Program-made: the position numbers and the translations under genes
Shown: positions 25,201-38,000 of the stretch, piece by piece
Numbering within the stretch: the first letter of the stretch is position 1
How the letters are laid out: every line of letters starts with the position of its first letter
From: Hypomesus transpacificus
Taxonomy: Eukaryota; Chordata; Actinopteri; Osmeriformes; Osmeridae
Length of the DNA: 64,000 nt
Direction of reading: 5' to 3'
NCBI RefSeq assembly: GCF_021917145.1
Contig: NC_061078.1
Span: 7,107,076 to 7,171,075 of the forward strand
The notes under the pieces: model-generated
What the model saw: the letters and a program-made list of their open reading frames with translations, nothing else
What the model was told of the DNA's origin: nothing
Database searches by the model: none

Positions 25201-25299
25201 AACCATCGTGGTAGTCTTTATCTTTAAAAGTATAATAGCTGTAAGCTGGACCATATTCTACCAGACATAGATGCACAGTCACAGAATGTTGTTTGCGTC

Positions 25300-25513
25300 C
25301 ATGTGCATAAATATTCATGCTTCAGATAGCATCGGAGGCACAACACTGCAGCAACAGGATAGGGAGGAAACACGGTAGTTAACAGCTTCAGGGAGTTCAT
25401 TTTTAAATGTTAAACATTAAGCGGACGAAATAGTACAACCACTCATATTGTTTCCACTCCAGTCGTACCATTTTGCCACCTTCGTGAAGAAACACGCGCG
25501 CAGTCAAGAGAAG
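25300..25513 (+). promoter_or_regulatory. cdh16: cdh16 promoter and untranslated exon 1 (putative)
   Basis: A TATA-like ATAAATA (25307-25313) is followed about 200 bp later by a strong splice donor (AAG|GTAAGT, after 25513). The next acceptor (CACAG, exon start 26205) opens the exon carrying the cdh16 start codon. This is consistent with a non-coding first exon spliced over an intron of 691 bp. It rests on splice signals only. Confidence 0.4.
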
Positions 25514-25986
25514 GTAAGTGAGGAAAAAACTACATCAGAACATTATAGAACAGATTTTGTGAAGCTAGTCGATGTTTGTGAGATATCAAGCTAATAATAG
25601 ATTTGGGTTGTGCGTTGTTGTGTATTACTTTTTGGTTAGGAGAAAGATGATGGTCAGGAACCACGGAGTAGATCCTTTAGTCATGCTTTAGCTTTAGTCA
25701 TGAGTAGTCCGAAGGCTAGTGTCAAACAGTCAAAAGTGAAATACGCTGGTGTATTTTAAGTCTTTTGACATTTTCTTTTACTCGGATATGTAATGAAAAA
25801 AGCTCCAAAAGGGTTCAGTGGGGCCTGATGTTTTAATTTTCTTTGGTTGCATGAAGCAAGTAGCTACAATTAAGATGTTTTGCCTTGAGAGATGCTGTAG
25901 CCTACTTTCTGAAAGCTTGAAATTAGTTCTTCAATTTCAGTTAAACTTTCTTAACATTTAGATTGATCTAGCAAGCCATACATTTG

Positions 25987-25989
<3 letters not shown>

Positions 25990-26076
<87 letters not shown>

Positions 26077-26081
26077 TTCTC

Positions 26082-26112
<31 letters not shown>

Positions 26113-26113
26113 A
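25990..26113 (+). repeat. (CT)n microsatellite of about 124 bp
   Basis: An almost pure CT run with a few TTT interruptions near its 3' end lies in the putative cdh16 intron 1. It ends about 90 bp before the acceptor of the first coding exon. The open frames across it on both strands (poly Leu-Ser, poly Arg-Glu) are repeat artefacts. Confidence 0.97.
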
Positions 26114-26221
26114 TAGATATATATGGAGTATATATGTCTATATATATTTATATACATATCTCTATCTATCTGTGTGACTGAATGTGCTCATGTTGTGGTC
26201 ACAGGCCAGCTACAGAGAGCC

Positions 26222-27060
26222 ATGGAGGAGAGAGGAGTTATCACAGCACTCACTGTAAGATAACCTGATTAGACCACCAGCACAGGATACAAACATAACA
26301 GGACTGTATATTGTGCCATTGTACATTGTCAGCATGAGCTGTGTGTCTGTAAATAAGCTAGTTGTTTGAGATAGTGTTGTCTTTGTCATTGGACAGTTGG
26401 CATTCCTCCAAGTGCTTGCACCAAGTTCAGCTGCCAACGTCAAGATAGGAGTCCCTGAGAACTACGATGGAATCTTCCCTTGGTACCTGGCCAAGGTAAG
26501 GAGGGTAGGAAGGAGGGGGTAAGGTAGAAGGAGGGAGCATAGGAAAGAGGGGATTAGAAGTATGGGGGGAGGGGAGGAAAAACGAAGGTCCCAGGGGCCC
26601 AGGGGGCCAAGGCGGCCCCTAAGCAAGAGGCTCTGTTGCAGAACAGCCTTTATGAGCCTTTATGTAAACCCTGTATTGTTCAGATACAGGTGAATTTATT
26701 TCTAGTTATTGTTCTGCTGGCCTTGAGTGTTCCTGTGCTGTAAATCCTGTTGAGATGCAGGTGACTATGTCTTCCTACGCAGTTGTCATTAAATGTGTGC
26801 CCACTGTAAATCCTTTTGAGGTAGGCTACAGGTGAATTTAGTTTGTTACTTTGGGGGGGGGGGTATTTTATGTGTCCGTGCCCAGGAGCCCAGTATCTCT
26901 TACGTAATGTGTGCTGAGGGGGGTTTAAAGGGTCCTTCTTGATGGAATCTACATTTTTTTACAGCATCACAGTAAGGATCTAAGAGTTGGTTTTGGGTTG
27001 TGTGGTGCCGTTGATTTTGGTTGCATACTTGATTAGATTTTTTTCTTGCTTATATATATA

Positions 27061-27092
<32 letters not shown>

Positions 27093-30000
27093 GAAAGTAC
27101 CAAGATGCAATGTTGAATGTGTCGACTGATTAGATGAGTGACCAGGTATACTGCTGTTAAAATGACATAAAATTATTCAGGGCTGACTATAATTATGAAG
27201 CTGGCGAGTTGTTCTCATCACTAGACTAAAATGACTACCTTGCTCTCTGCTTGTCAAGCCTGCATAAGTGACGGCAGCTATTCACTCTGCACTCAGCAGT
27301 CGGCTTCCACAGCAGAGGGGCTTTGACTCGTAATTGAGGCAATTTGAGGCCTGTTTGAAGACATGCGTCTCTCCTCAGTCACTGAACCGTGCTTTACGTC
27401 AACCACCAGTGCTGGGCGTCAAACGCTACTTGTGGAAGTGAAATTGTGTAGGAAGGATAATTACCCATTTACCCCTGCACACAGACGCAGAACGGGTCGG
27501 ACAGTTTTACTGGCTGGGTGGTGAGTCAGACACATTATGATTTCCTGTCACAGCTTCACCGTTTGACTGATGTGGAAACTTTTGTATCAAATTTGGGACA
27601 TTGGATTCTCAGAGCATCTCAGAGTAATATGAATAGTGATTAGGAACCTTTTCTGTTCTGTATTACAGAAATAACATGAGGCACAGACCTGATCCTGGTT
27701 CAGTATTCGTATGCCCCTTGATTCACACAACCCTAATCTTCCTTCAGTGTTTTCCTGAATGTGGAAGAGTAATGCTTGCAGATTAGAGAGTAAATAAACA
27801 GCAGGTTAAACTGTCAGCACCTGCAAGAGGTAGTGGTCCATAGTGAGGCATCACATCACCAGGGCTTATCCCCTTGTCAGCCACCAACATAGACCTGTCA
27901 CACACAGCCTCTATATAGATCTCAGGGCAGAGGGGGCTAAAGTTAGCCTGCCGGCATGTTCATGAGCAATCTTTAGCAAAACCCAGAATAACCCTAGTGT
28001 CCACCCTAAGCCAGAAGGGAGGGGGTTTGTGTGTATGTGTGTGTTGGAGGGGTGGGGGAGGTTGAAGAGACAGGTGCTGCCATGTCTGCCGAGGAAGGCA
28101 TGCTATGTAGACTGACGATGTGCTACAAATCACGCTGTCTGCTGAGTCGCAACACGAGACTCGTTTGTCATGCATTCCATCTGGTCACTCCTCATGGGCA
28201 AGCCTCAGTCAAGCTCAGACCTAACACCTAAACAGGTTCACGTGGACAGGCCTACCTGGTAGAAAATACTGTGCAGCTTTACCAACCAGTACCTTCAGAT
28301 TGATCTTCTCTCACAGAGTAACTGCAGGTTTCTCTTTAACTAACCGGCTGCACTCTGTAGAGTGAACACACTCATGTCATAGTCAAACTGTCACTAAAAG
28401 CACATAGTTTCAAAATACCCAGGGGTCCAGATCTGGGCAGGGAAAAATGTCAGTATTCACATTTTGGAAACTGTCAAAAGATAGCGATGTTTCCTCACTT
28501 CATAAATGAAGTAAGATTAAAAATGACATTATTTATTTTTGATTCAATAAAGAATTCTTCATGGTTTGGTGTTATAGGGTTAATGGTTACAATAACCTGA
28601 ATGAGGCTAGATCTCCTCTCCTTCACTCTTTTCCTCTTCTCTGTCCCTCTCTTCTCCTTCCTTTCATTGTCCCTCAACCACCTACTCCACTCCTCTTCCT
28701 AACTTGTCTCCCCCTCTTGACTCTTCCTTTCCTCTCCTCCTCTGGTCCTTCCCTCTCCTGTTACCCACCTCTCCTCCTCTACTGGTACCCAGCTTCCCAA
28801 CCTGCCAGCAGTCTACAGCGATCTGCAGGTGTCGGGGGATGACGAGAGCATATTTGGTGTGGAGGCTGGTTTCCTGTACGCTCTCAAACCCCTGGACAGA
28901 GAAAAGCAGCCATCCTACTCTCTACAGGTGGAAACACCAACATTGAAACATAACAAGGAAAAACTGTGGTTTCAATACTACCATGTGTCATTTATTGGAA
29001 GATAACATAGCTCATAGTGTGTGTGTGTGTGTGTGTGCCTGTACGTGTCTTATAGGTGTCTTTCACATCGTCGGTGCATCCTGAGAGCTTTAACGTGGAG
29101 GTGTGTGTCATCGATAAAAACGACAACGTCCCCTCATTCATCGAGGGGAGCATGAGAGGCAGCGTGCAGCTCGGCCTTCTGAAAGGTGACGTTCTGTGTG
29201 TGGGTGCGTGTGTGTGTGTGTGCGCGTGTGGTTTACTGTGGGGGATGTTCTGCGTTACAAGGATGATGCGTGACCTTGTACTGTATATCTGTGTAAAATG
29301 CTTTCGCATAGAAGACTCAGTGCTCAGGATACATTTGTTAGAGGCTGTTAGGATATGTTGTGTGTGTGTGTAGGGATCCCCTTCATGCAGGTTGGGGCGT
29401 CAGACCGTGACGACAGGAACACGGCCCACGCAGAGCTGAGGTTCAGTCTGACAGACCAGACCCCCAGGATCCCCTCCCCTCACATGTTCTTCATCGACTC
29501 TGTCTCTGGAGAGGTCTCCCTCACCGAGGATGGTCAGCACGCACACATACACACACACGCACACATACCCACATACACACACACGCATACACACACACAC
29601 ATACGGACACACACACACACACATGCACACACACACACAAAAACATCAACCGCACACGCACGTTCCTGAGGAATCTATTGGTTTGTGAGTAGGAGCATCT
29701 ACGCTGGACCCAGAGATGTGTGGCCGCTACAAGCTGTCCGTCACGGTGAAGGACATGGCGGGCCGGGCCAATTCCTTCTCCTCCTCTGGCCTGGTCACTG
29801 TCGAGGTGACAGGAAACAGCTGGGCATCGCCAGACCCCGTACGTCTGCAGGAGAACCTCCCCGGACCCTACCCCATCCCCATCTCCAAGGTAACCATCCT
29901 CCCGGTATCTTGTTGCTATGTGTCCTGGTGTTGCCTCGCTATGCATTATATATGGATGGTAAATACCAACGCAAGCTGACTAAGGTCGGCCGTCTGTGTG

Positions 30001-33000
30001 TGTTTCTGACATTTACCTTGATATTCAACATTCATAACCACAGACACGGGACCACTTTTCCATCAGCAGAGGGAAAAAGAGAGAGGGAAAAGAAAGAGTG
30101 AGAAAAAGATGGGGACAAAGGGACAGACGCAGCGATTGGGAAAGAAAGAGTGAGAGATGAAAAAGATAAAGAGGACAGAATGAGTATGTGAAGAAAGAGT
30201 GAGAAAGAGAGTGGGCTGAAGGAAGGTTATTCATCAGTAGTGTGCATGTCGGTGTGTGACACCAGAGTCATATAGGGACAATAGAGACTACAAACTTGGA
30301 GTGAAGGAGTGATTCTCACTGACCACTTCTGAATATGACTCGTCGGATTCTCTCTCGTTTTACCTCCTCCCCCTCCTCCTCTCATCCTCCTCCTCTCATT
30401 CCACTCCTCCCTTCTCTCGCCTGCTCCATCCGCCCACTAAAAATGTGTGGACACAGAATGTGGGCGGATCAAATCTTCTTCTTCCCATTTTTTCTCAGAT
30501 CTCTATTAACTCTCTGTCTGGTCCTGGCTGAAGCTGTTTCTTCTGTCCGCCATGACACTCACTTCATCTAAGACTCATCAGCTTGTTTTGGAGCTGACTA
30601 TTCTATTCATTAATTTTCTTTTTCTGTCTTCAACAGTTCTCTCTTTTTCTCCCCATCTGTCTCTTCTTGACTTTCGGCCTTTAGTCTGAGTGTGATTAGG
30701 AGGGATTATTTTAAGTCAAAATGTTCCTTTAAAGAAATTAGCAGCAAGGAAAATGTTACAGTGTAATGTTTTAATATTGTAGTAGTAGTGTGGTAGTTCA
30801 AGAAGTGAAGTATAGTGGTAGAATTGGAGTACTGGGGCAGTACTGTAGTGGTGTAGTTGTCATTTTTAATTTGTTTTGTGATTGTATTGTTGTTGAAGTG
30901 TAGTTGTGGTATTGTATTGGTTGTGTCGTAGTTTTTAATACAGTCCTAATCACAACCATAATATAACCATCACTTCACCCTGCTGTAATTCACTCTCTCG
31001 GTGTTGTGATAACAGAAAAGCGTTATTCATTTTAAGTAGTGAGCAGGTCACCCTCAGCCCTCTCTGTTGTTCTATTTCCATGTCCTGCCTGTCTCCTGTC
31101 ATAATAGACATCCTGTCCTCTAACCCCTGGATGGAGATCAGAGCAGCCTTCCCCTCCACACAACCTCTGTAGCAGGGCTGTGGTCTGGCTCCAGCACACC
31201 CTGGAAGATAGGGCAGACGCCCCCAGGTCAGGCAGGGCAACATGTGAACAAAAAAAAAAAACCCACACAATCACACACATGCCACCTGACAGTGAGATAG
31301 ATCCTTTGCTGACAGAGAACTTTGTGGATGACATCATTGTTGTTTCTTTCTAGAGGAGCTGTGTTTACACACATGGACATGTTGAGGAGATACACGGCCT
31401 GGTGTCTGAGAGGGGAAAGCAGGGGAGAGGAGAGGGACAGGAATGAATATATTCAGAATAATTATAGTACATATATATATATATTCATATATATATTCAT
31501 ATATATATAATAGTATATATATATTCATATCTTTTCAATAGTGGAGAGAATGAGGAAGGGGGAGATGAGAGACAGGGATCTCTCCTTGTTGGGTGCTGGT
31601 CCCTAAGGACCTTTCTCTCCCAGTGGAAAATCCCTCCCTCCCCTCAGACTGCCGGGGGTGTGTATGCGTGTGTGTATGTGTGTGCGTGTGTTAGGGCTGG
31701 TGTCTGGCCCACATCAGAGCCGGTCCATTAGCTCCTTCATCCATCATGTGCACTGCTCCGGGACTTCCCAGCTTCTCAAACAGCTGCCTGCTCTCCCATG
31801 GCCTCATAGTGTGGGTGTGTTGTATGCATGTGTGTGTGTATGTGTGTATGCACGTGTGTGTGTCTGTGTGTGTGTGCATACGTGTGTCTGGCTCAACAGA
31901 AGCTACTTCTTTCCAATACTTGTCTTTTTGAACTCGGTCACATCTTTGTACACTTTTTTGTGTGTGTGCATGTGTGTGCAGGTGAAGTGGAGTGGCAGTC
32001 TTGTAGAGTACAGCCTGGAGGGAGAATTTCCAGAGATGCTGTTCACCATCAGCAGAGAGGGGGTGATCTTCCTCAATGCTCCCCTGGACAGAGAGACCCA
32101 GGACCAGGTAGGGCCTCCAACCCCACTTGTGTGCCAGACATGAGCTCACATGTTTCTGCTTTTTGCAGCTCCTTGATGCTCTATAGTACTGCATGATTCC
32201 AAACAAAATGTTTGAAGTCTTAACAGTAGGATTGTACTGTGATACATCCAGTGAATAGGTATTAGTTGACCTCAGTGTCGCATCTGACTTCAGACATGGG
32301 CACAGAGGAAATGATGATGATGATGATGACTGATTAAGCTCATGATGTCTTACCTTCCCTCTATACCCCTGCCAAAGGGTTAGACTATGAGTAGGTCTGG
32401 ATGAGTTCAACACTAATGAGGACGTCTGTCTGGTTGAGATGGCCTGGTTCCTGTTTACTGGAGGTGGCTGGCATAGCATCCCATTCATTGATGAGTGTTA
32501 GGTGACACCCTAGTGTGTTGTTAAGCTGAAAGTAACCAGTTTGAGATGAAAGTACAAAATCCCACTTGTGACACACACATACACGCATACACACACACCC
32601 GTACCTCATGTAGTCAAGCCTGTCAATTGCAGTAATATGCCTGTCACTTAGCATGGATTCCCAAGAGTCGACCCACCCCCCCATCACACACACTTACATG
32701 CACACACACAGGATGGGTCCATGTTGACTTGCAACAGGTTCATGTTTCAAAATCATGTAGCAAACTGAGATGACGTGATTGCAACAGGAGAAATAAGGAT
32801 GACGGGAGGGAGAGATGGAGGGAGGAAGAAAATGAGGGAGGAAGATGGTTTTTAGATGGTTTTTAGATGGTTGTTAGCGAGCTGTAATGTTACTGACTAG
32901 TGTTTGTAGTTTCATCTCCTAAATGCAAGCTACCTCTCCCGACCAAATTGACAGTTCTAAAACTGGATCAATTAGTGCTGGTAATGAGTTTCATTGATTG

Positions 33001-35028
33001 CGTTTTTAGCTCAAATGTATGCTGTCATGTGTGTGTGTGGGCATGTTTGTTTGTCTTGTGCGATACATGTGTGTGCGTGCGTGTTCAGTTCCAGATCAGT
33101 ATTGTGGTGGAACGACCAGACGGCCGGGAGATAGCCAAACCAGTGGAGTTGCGGGTCATGGTGGGGGACGCCAACGACAACAGACCCACCTTTCCCCAGA
33201 CCCAGTACCATACTGTGGTCAAGGAGCTGGCCCCACGTGGTAACCTTCACCCTCTCTTCCTTTCACCCTCTCTCGCACCTGCATTTTGATCTACTCCATT
33301 CTTTCTCCTTTTCTACCTCATCCTCTCATCTTCCCCTCCTCTTCTCCTGCTCTTCTCTTCCTTTCTCCTGTCCTCTCCTGGCCTGTCCTCTCCTCATACT
33401 GCTCCTACTTTCCAACATTATGTAATTTATGGGGTTACTACAACTACCGGATGTCAGTCTAGATCCCAGAGGATAGCTTTTTCCCAGAAGAAGAAGGAGG
33501 AAATAGGACTTCATGGTTCCCAGATGAGGATCTGAAGAAAAACATGTTTGTTTGTATGTTTCCACTCAGCCACTCTAATCTGTCAGGACTCACTCTAATC
33601 TGTCAGGACTGCCATTTCACTCTCCCCCTTCCTCGTCAATTCCTTCCTCTCAATCTCCCCAATTCATTTCTCCATCTATCCTCTCTCTCCCCATCCTTCC
33701 CTCTCTCCCTCCTGCCTTCTTCGCTCCCAGGGACGGAGATCCTGACGGTTCAGGCGGCTGACAACGACGACCCAAAGACGGACAATGTCAGGATCTTCTA
33801 CCGCCTGGTGGGCCAGGTCCCAGAGAGCCCCCGCGCTCTCTTCAGGGTGGACCGGGACTCCGGGGTCATCTCTGTCCAGGCTGACAGCATGGAGGGCACC
33901 GCTCCCCAGTACACACTCACCATCACTGCTGAGGATGCCAAGGGTGACTACTTACTATACCCATTCCATTAAAGTGCTAACTATATTACATAACCACTGC
34001 TAGCTTTACGACCAAACTGCTAACTTTACCCAGTCTAACTATATGCAACTTTTTGTTAAAACTACAAAATGTCAGGACCACTACGCACTCTTTTGGTTTA
34101 TTTGTCATCTCACCCACTCATCCCTTGAGGAAAGAGATAGATATTTTGAATGAGAGAGCTGGAAAAAAAGAGTCATAGTCAGAGAGTGAGACAGGTAATC
34201 AGATGAGGTCAGCAATGTGTCATATTGACCGGATGAGGATTTCTGGAGGGCAGTGATTGGTCCAGGACAGCATCACAGATGTCACAGGTTCACATCCTAT
34301 GGGGATTTACAGCTGCACTGCTGAAATTCCCAAATACTTCCATGAAGGATTTCCCAGCTACATCTCACACGTCCTGTGGTGATGTCATATTCAGGTTTGA
34401 ACAGTTCCTGTACGGTTGTCGTGATGGTGCAGGATGAGAACAACAACCCACCTGTTTTCTCTCAGCATGAGGTATACACAAACACACACATACACACACC
34501 TCACGTTTACCTCACATACATAATTACCAACATTCTTTGAGAGGAGTCGGAAGGAGAGAGTGGGCGGGAGGAAAGGAGTGAGATGGAGCCAGAGGATGGA
34601 GGAGTAGTAACAAATCTCTCTGAGCTGCTTGGAGGGGGGGTGGGTTCTCTTTAATCACAGCTTAATCTCAGGTTGTACTCTGCCTTTGTCTCCAAATAAA
34701 ATGGACAGTGCTGTTTGTTAATCTGATCAGGCCTGGAGCACTCATTTTAGAATTCAATTTATATCCCATGGAAGGATCAGCCATGAGGAGGGCAAGCCAG
34801 GCTGGCCAGTTCAAGCCAGGCTAGGCGCACAGCTGGACCTGTCCTGCTGTCCTCTGGCTGAATTGCAAGGAACACACAACTTTCTAGAATCATGTGCAGG
34901 GCAACATTGTAGAATGAGAGGTTTTAGAATCCAGTAACCTAGAACAGTGTTATCAGTACCACTCCTACCCAACAACCCTTTGGACCCTTTGCACGCCTCT
35001 CAAACACCATCTTTCAACCAGATCCCCC

Positions 35029-35092
<64 letters not shown>

Positions 35093-38000
35093 ACACACAC
35101 ACACATACACACAATCACACACACACACTGAAGTGGAAAAACCTCTTGAGTAGGTCATGTTAGAGTGCGTCAGTTTTTTCCGTTGATGGATGAAGAGGTG
35201 GTGGGATGGAGCCGCTGGGAGGGGGGTGGTGATGGAGGGGGGTGGGGAGGAGAGGAGGCTGTAGCTGATGTGTGCAGCTGACTGGTGACAGGGCTGGGAA
35301 CAGAGAGCTCATGTCCCTTCGACAGCTGGGAGAGAGTGACCAGAGGCCAGGTTGCTCGGCTATGACTACAAGCCTGTCCAACACACTGATAGGAGAGTGT
35401 TTGACCAAACACAGCTTGGGATGTAAGGGACATTGAGAAATACGCACACACAAAGATGCACACAGATCACTAAAACACACACATATTGGCACACACTGAC
35501 AGACACAGATTATTTATAAAAACACTTACACATGACTGCATGTTAACCCCCCCCCCCCCCCCATCTCTCAGTACGGCCCCTTCCACATGTCGGAGGATGC
35601 TCCTGTGGGTGCCACGGTAACAGCGGTGTCGGCGTGGGATGCAGACGAACGGGGTGGGGACAGCTGGCAGGTGGACTACCGACTGGAGTCTGGTAACGAG
35701 GAGGACGCCTTCTCTCTCCTCACAGACACACAGACCAACGAGGTCTCTCTCATCCTCTCCAAGGTATCTCCTCTCTGCTCCCTTCCCCTACCCTGCAATC
35801 CCCTCTCCTCCTCCCCTCTCCTCTCAGGATTATATTATACAGTTTTAGTCAGGACCCATATGGAATGAATGGCAATTTAAAAAGATGAACCACCAGATGG
35901 TTTATTCCCTGGTAGATCCCAGATCACCATCTCCCTCTCTGACTCTCAAACACATAGATATTTCATCTGCATGTGTGTAAAAAATAAGCTATGACAATAG
36001 AACATTTTTGTCTGAAATAATCTAGTCTATCTCCAGGGCGCTTTTCCCTTTGCTTCCCCTAATCCAGCCCCCTCCCTCACAAACACACAGACACCTCATC
36101 TGACTCATGCTGGAATGGAATGGAGGGATGGTGGGCGTGTCTCTGAAAGTGGGACAGCTGGAGCTGGGGCAGAGAGGCTGTTGTAGAGGAGCTAGGGAGA
36201 AGAGGCTGGGGCAGAGAGGCTGTTATAGAGAAGCTAGGGAGGAGAGGCTGGGGCTGGGGCAGAGAGGCTGTTATAGAGAAGCTAGGGAGGAGAGGCTGGG
36301 GCTGGGGCAGAGAGTTCAGGGCAGAAAGGTTGGGGTTGAGGCAGAAAAGTTGGGGCTAAGTGAGGTCCAGAGGCTAAGAGGCTATGACCTGAGGCAGAGA
36401 GACAGGGGCTGGGGCAGAAGGCAAGTCAGAGTGGCTAAATTCTGGGGCAGGGAGGCTGGGGGTGTAGCAGAGAGGCTGGGACAGAGAGGTAAAGACATCC
36501 ATCCATCCATGTATTGATTCATTCATGTATTTTTTTTACAGGTATCTTAACAGAGCTGATTGTACAATAAACCTAGCTTTGAGAATGGTTGATGGAAGAT
36601 GATGTTTGGGTTTGAGTGAGGTTTGAGCCCATGCTGTGCTGGCACATGCCAGGGCCTTGTGCACAGCTTTACAGAACGGCCGGCCTCGTGCTCGGAGCCA
36701 GGTGTCCCCTCTGACTCTCCCCCCAAGATAAGCCTGCTGAACAGCGGGAATAAATACATACACGCTCACAGGCATTTGCACACACAAACACACAGTGTTT
36801 GGGTTTATGATCCTGCTGGACATCGCGTTCTGTCTCTGAGCCACCAGCCTCTAGTCCCCTAGGCTATGACAGCAGGTCACATCGTAGTGGTATGGAAACA
36901 ATCAAGGCTGGAGGAAAGTGAGACCACGTAAACAAGGTGTTTGGTTTCGTTGAACATAGTTGTCCAGTGGTCGATCATTAATCCAGCAAATGCATCAAGA
37001 GATGTATCCTCTTCTAGGTTCTGGAAATAAACCTGCTTCTCATTTACAGTCAGTTTTCTAAATCACCACCTGGTTTCCTACCACCACCCTTACCCCAAGG
37101 TCTTTACTTACAGTTATCAAATTAAATTTAGCTTCCCATAGTTCTGTTCTGTTGGTTTTGTAACTTCCAGTCGGCCATATCCATTAATCACTCTACATGC
37201 CAGCTCTGCTTTTACTTCCCAGCAGCAGCAGCAGGTCCCCTGTCTGTCCCCCCCACCCTCACCCTCACCCCGAGGAACACAAACACCCTCACAGTCCACT
37301 CCACAACCCCCTCAACACAGATGCACCGACAGCAAACCACCCCCGCCCCCTAACAACACAGCCACCCCTATACCTCCCACCCCCTCCCCAGGACTCTTGG
37401 CGAGACCTCAAGACTGGCTCTCCGATTCCCAGCACACAGGACCACATCCTGGCTGAACAGTCCTAAAACCCAGCTGGTGCCACAGGTGGCTGTGTAGACA
37501 TAGTAACAGTCTACTGTCAGCAACCCTACCGTCTGGTAACACATCAGGGGACTTGTTGTTTCTTCCTGGCTGTGTCATAAGTTAGAATGGCAGTTATGAG
37601 AAAACGTTTTCCGGTAGAGCTGCTGTTCTTTTCTCTGGGGGCTTCCAAGGCATGTGCCTCTCCACATCCCTCCTCCAGTAGGGACCGAAAGAGTTGAATG
37701 TGCGTGTGTGTGCATGTGTGTGAGAACAGAAATAGGTTTGAAGGTTTCTGGGAAGTGATGATCATGCTCCTTGATGAGATATTTCCATAGCGATGATTCC
37801 TGTGCATCTCAGCAGTGCTCAAGCTGCACCCCCAGAGTCACACTGGGTCTCCAGAGCTTCTCTAGGCTCCGATCCAGAATAAGCTCCACTCACTGACCTC
37901 AACATGATTTCCACATTGCAAAAAAGGCTCTGAGCTGACACCAGTACAGTGGTCACTACACAGCTCTGCCCAACACTAGGCTTGAGCCTTCAGGGCCTTT

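Noticed and set aside
36107-36517. 136-residue Gly/Arg-rich frame in a cdh16 intron
   Set aside because: It is a product of the 50-bp minisatellite.
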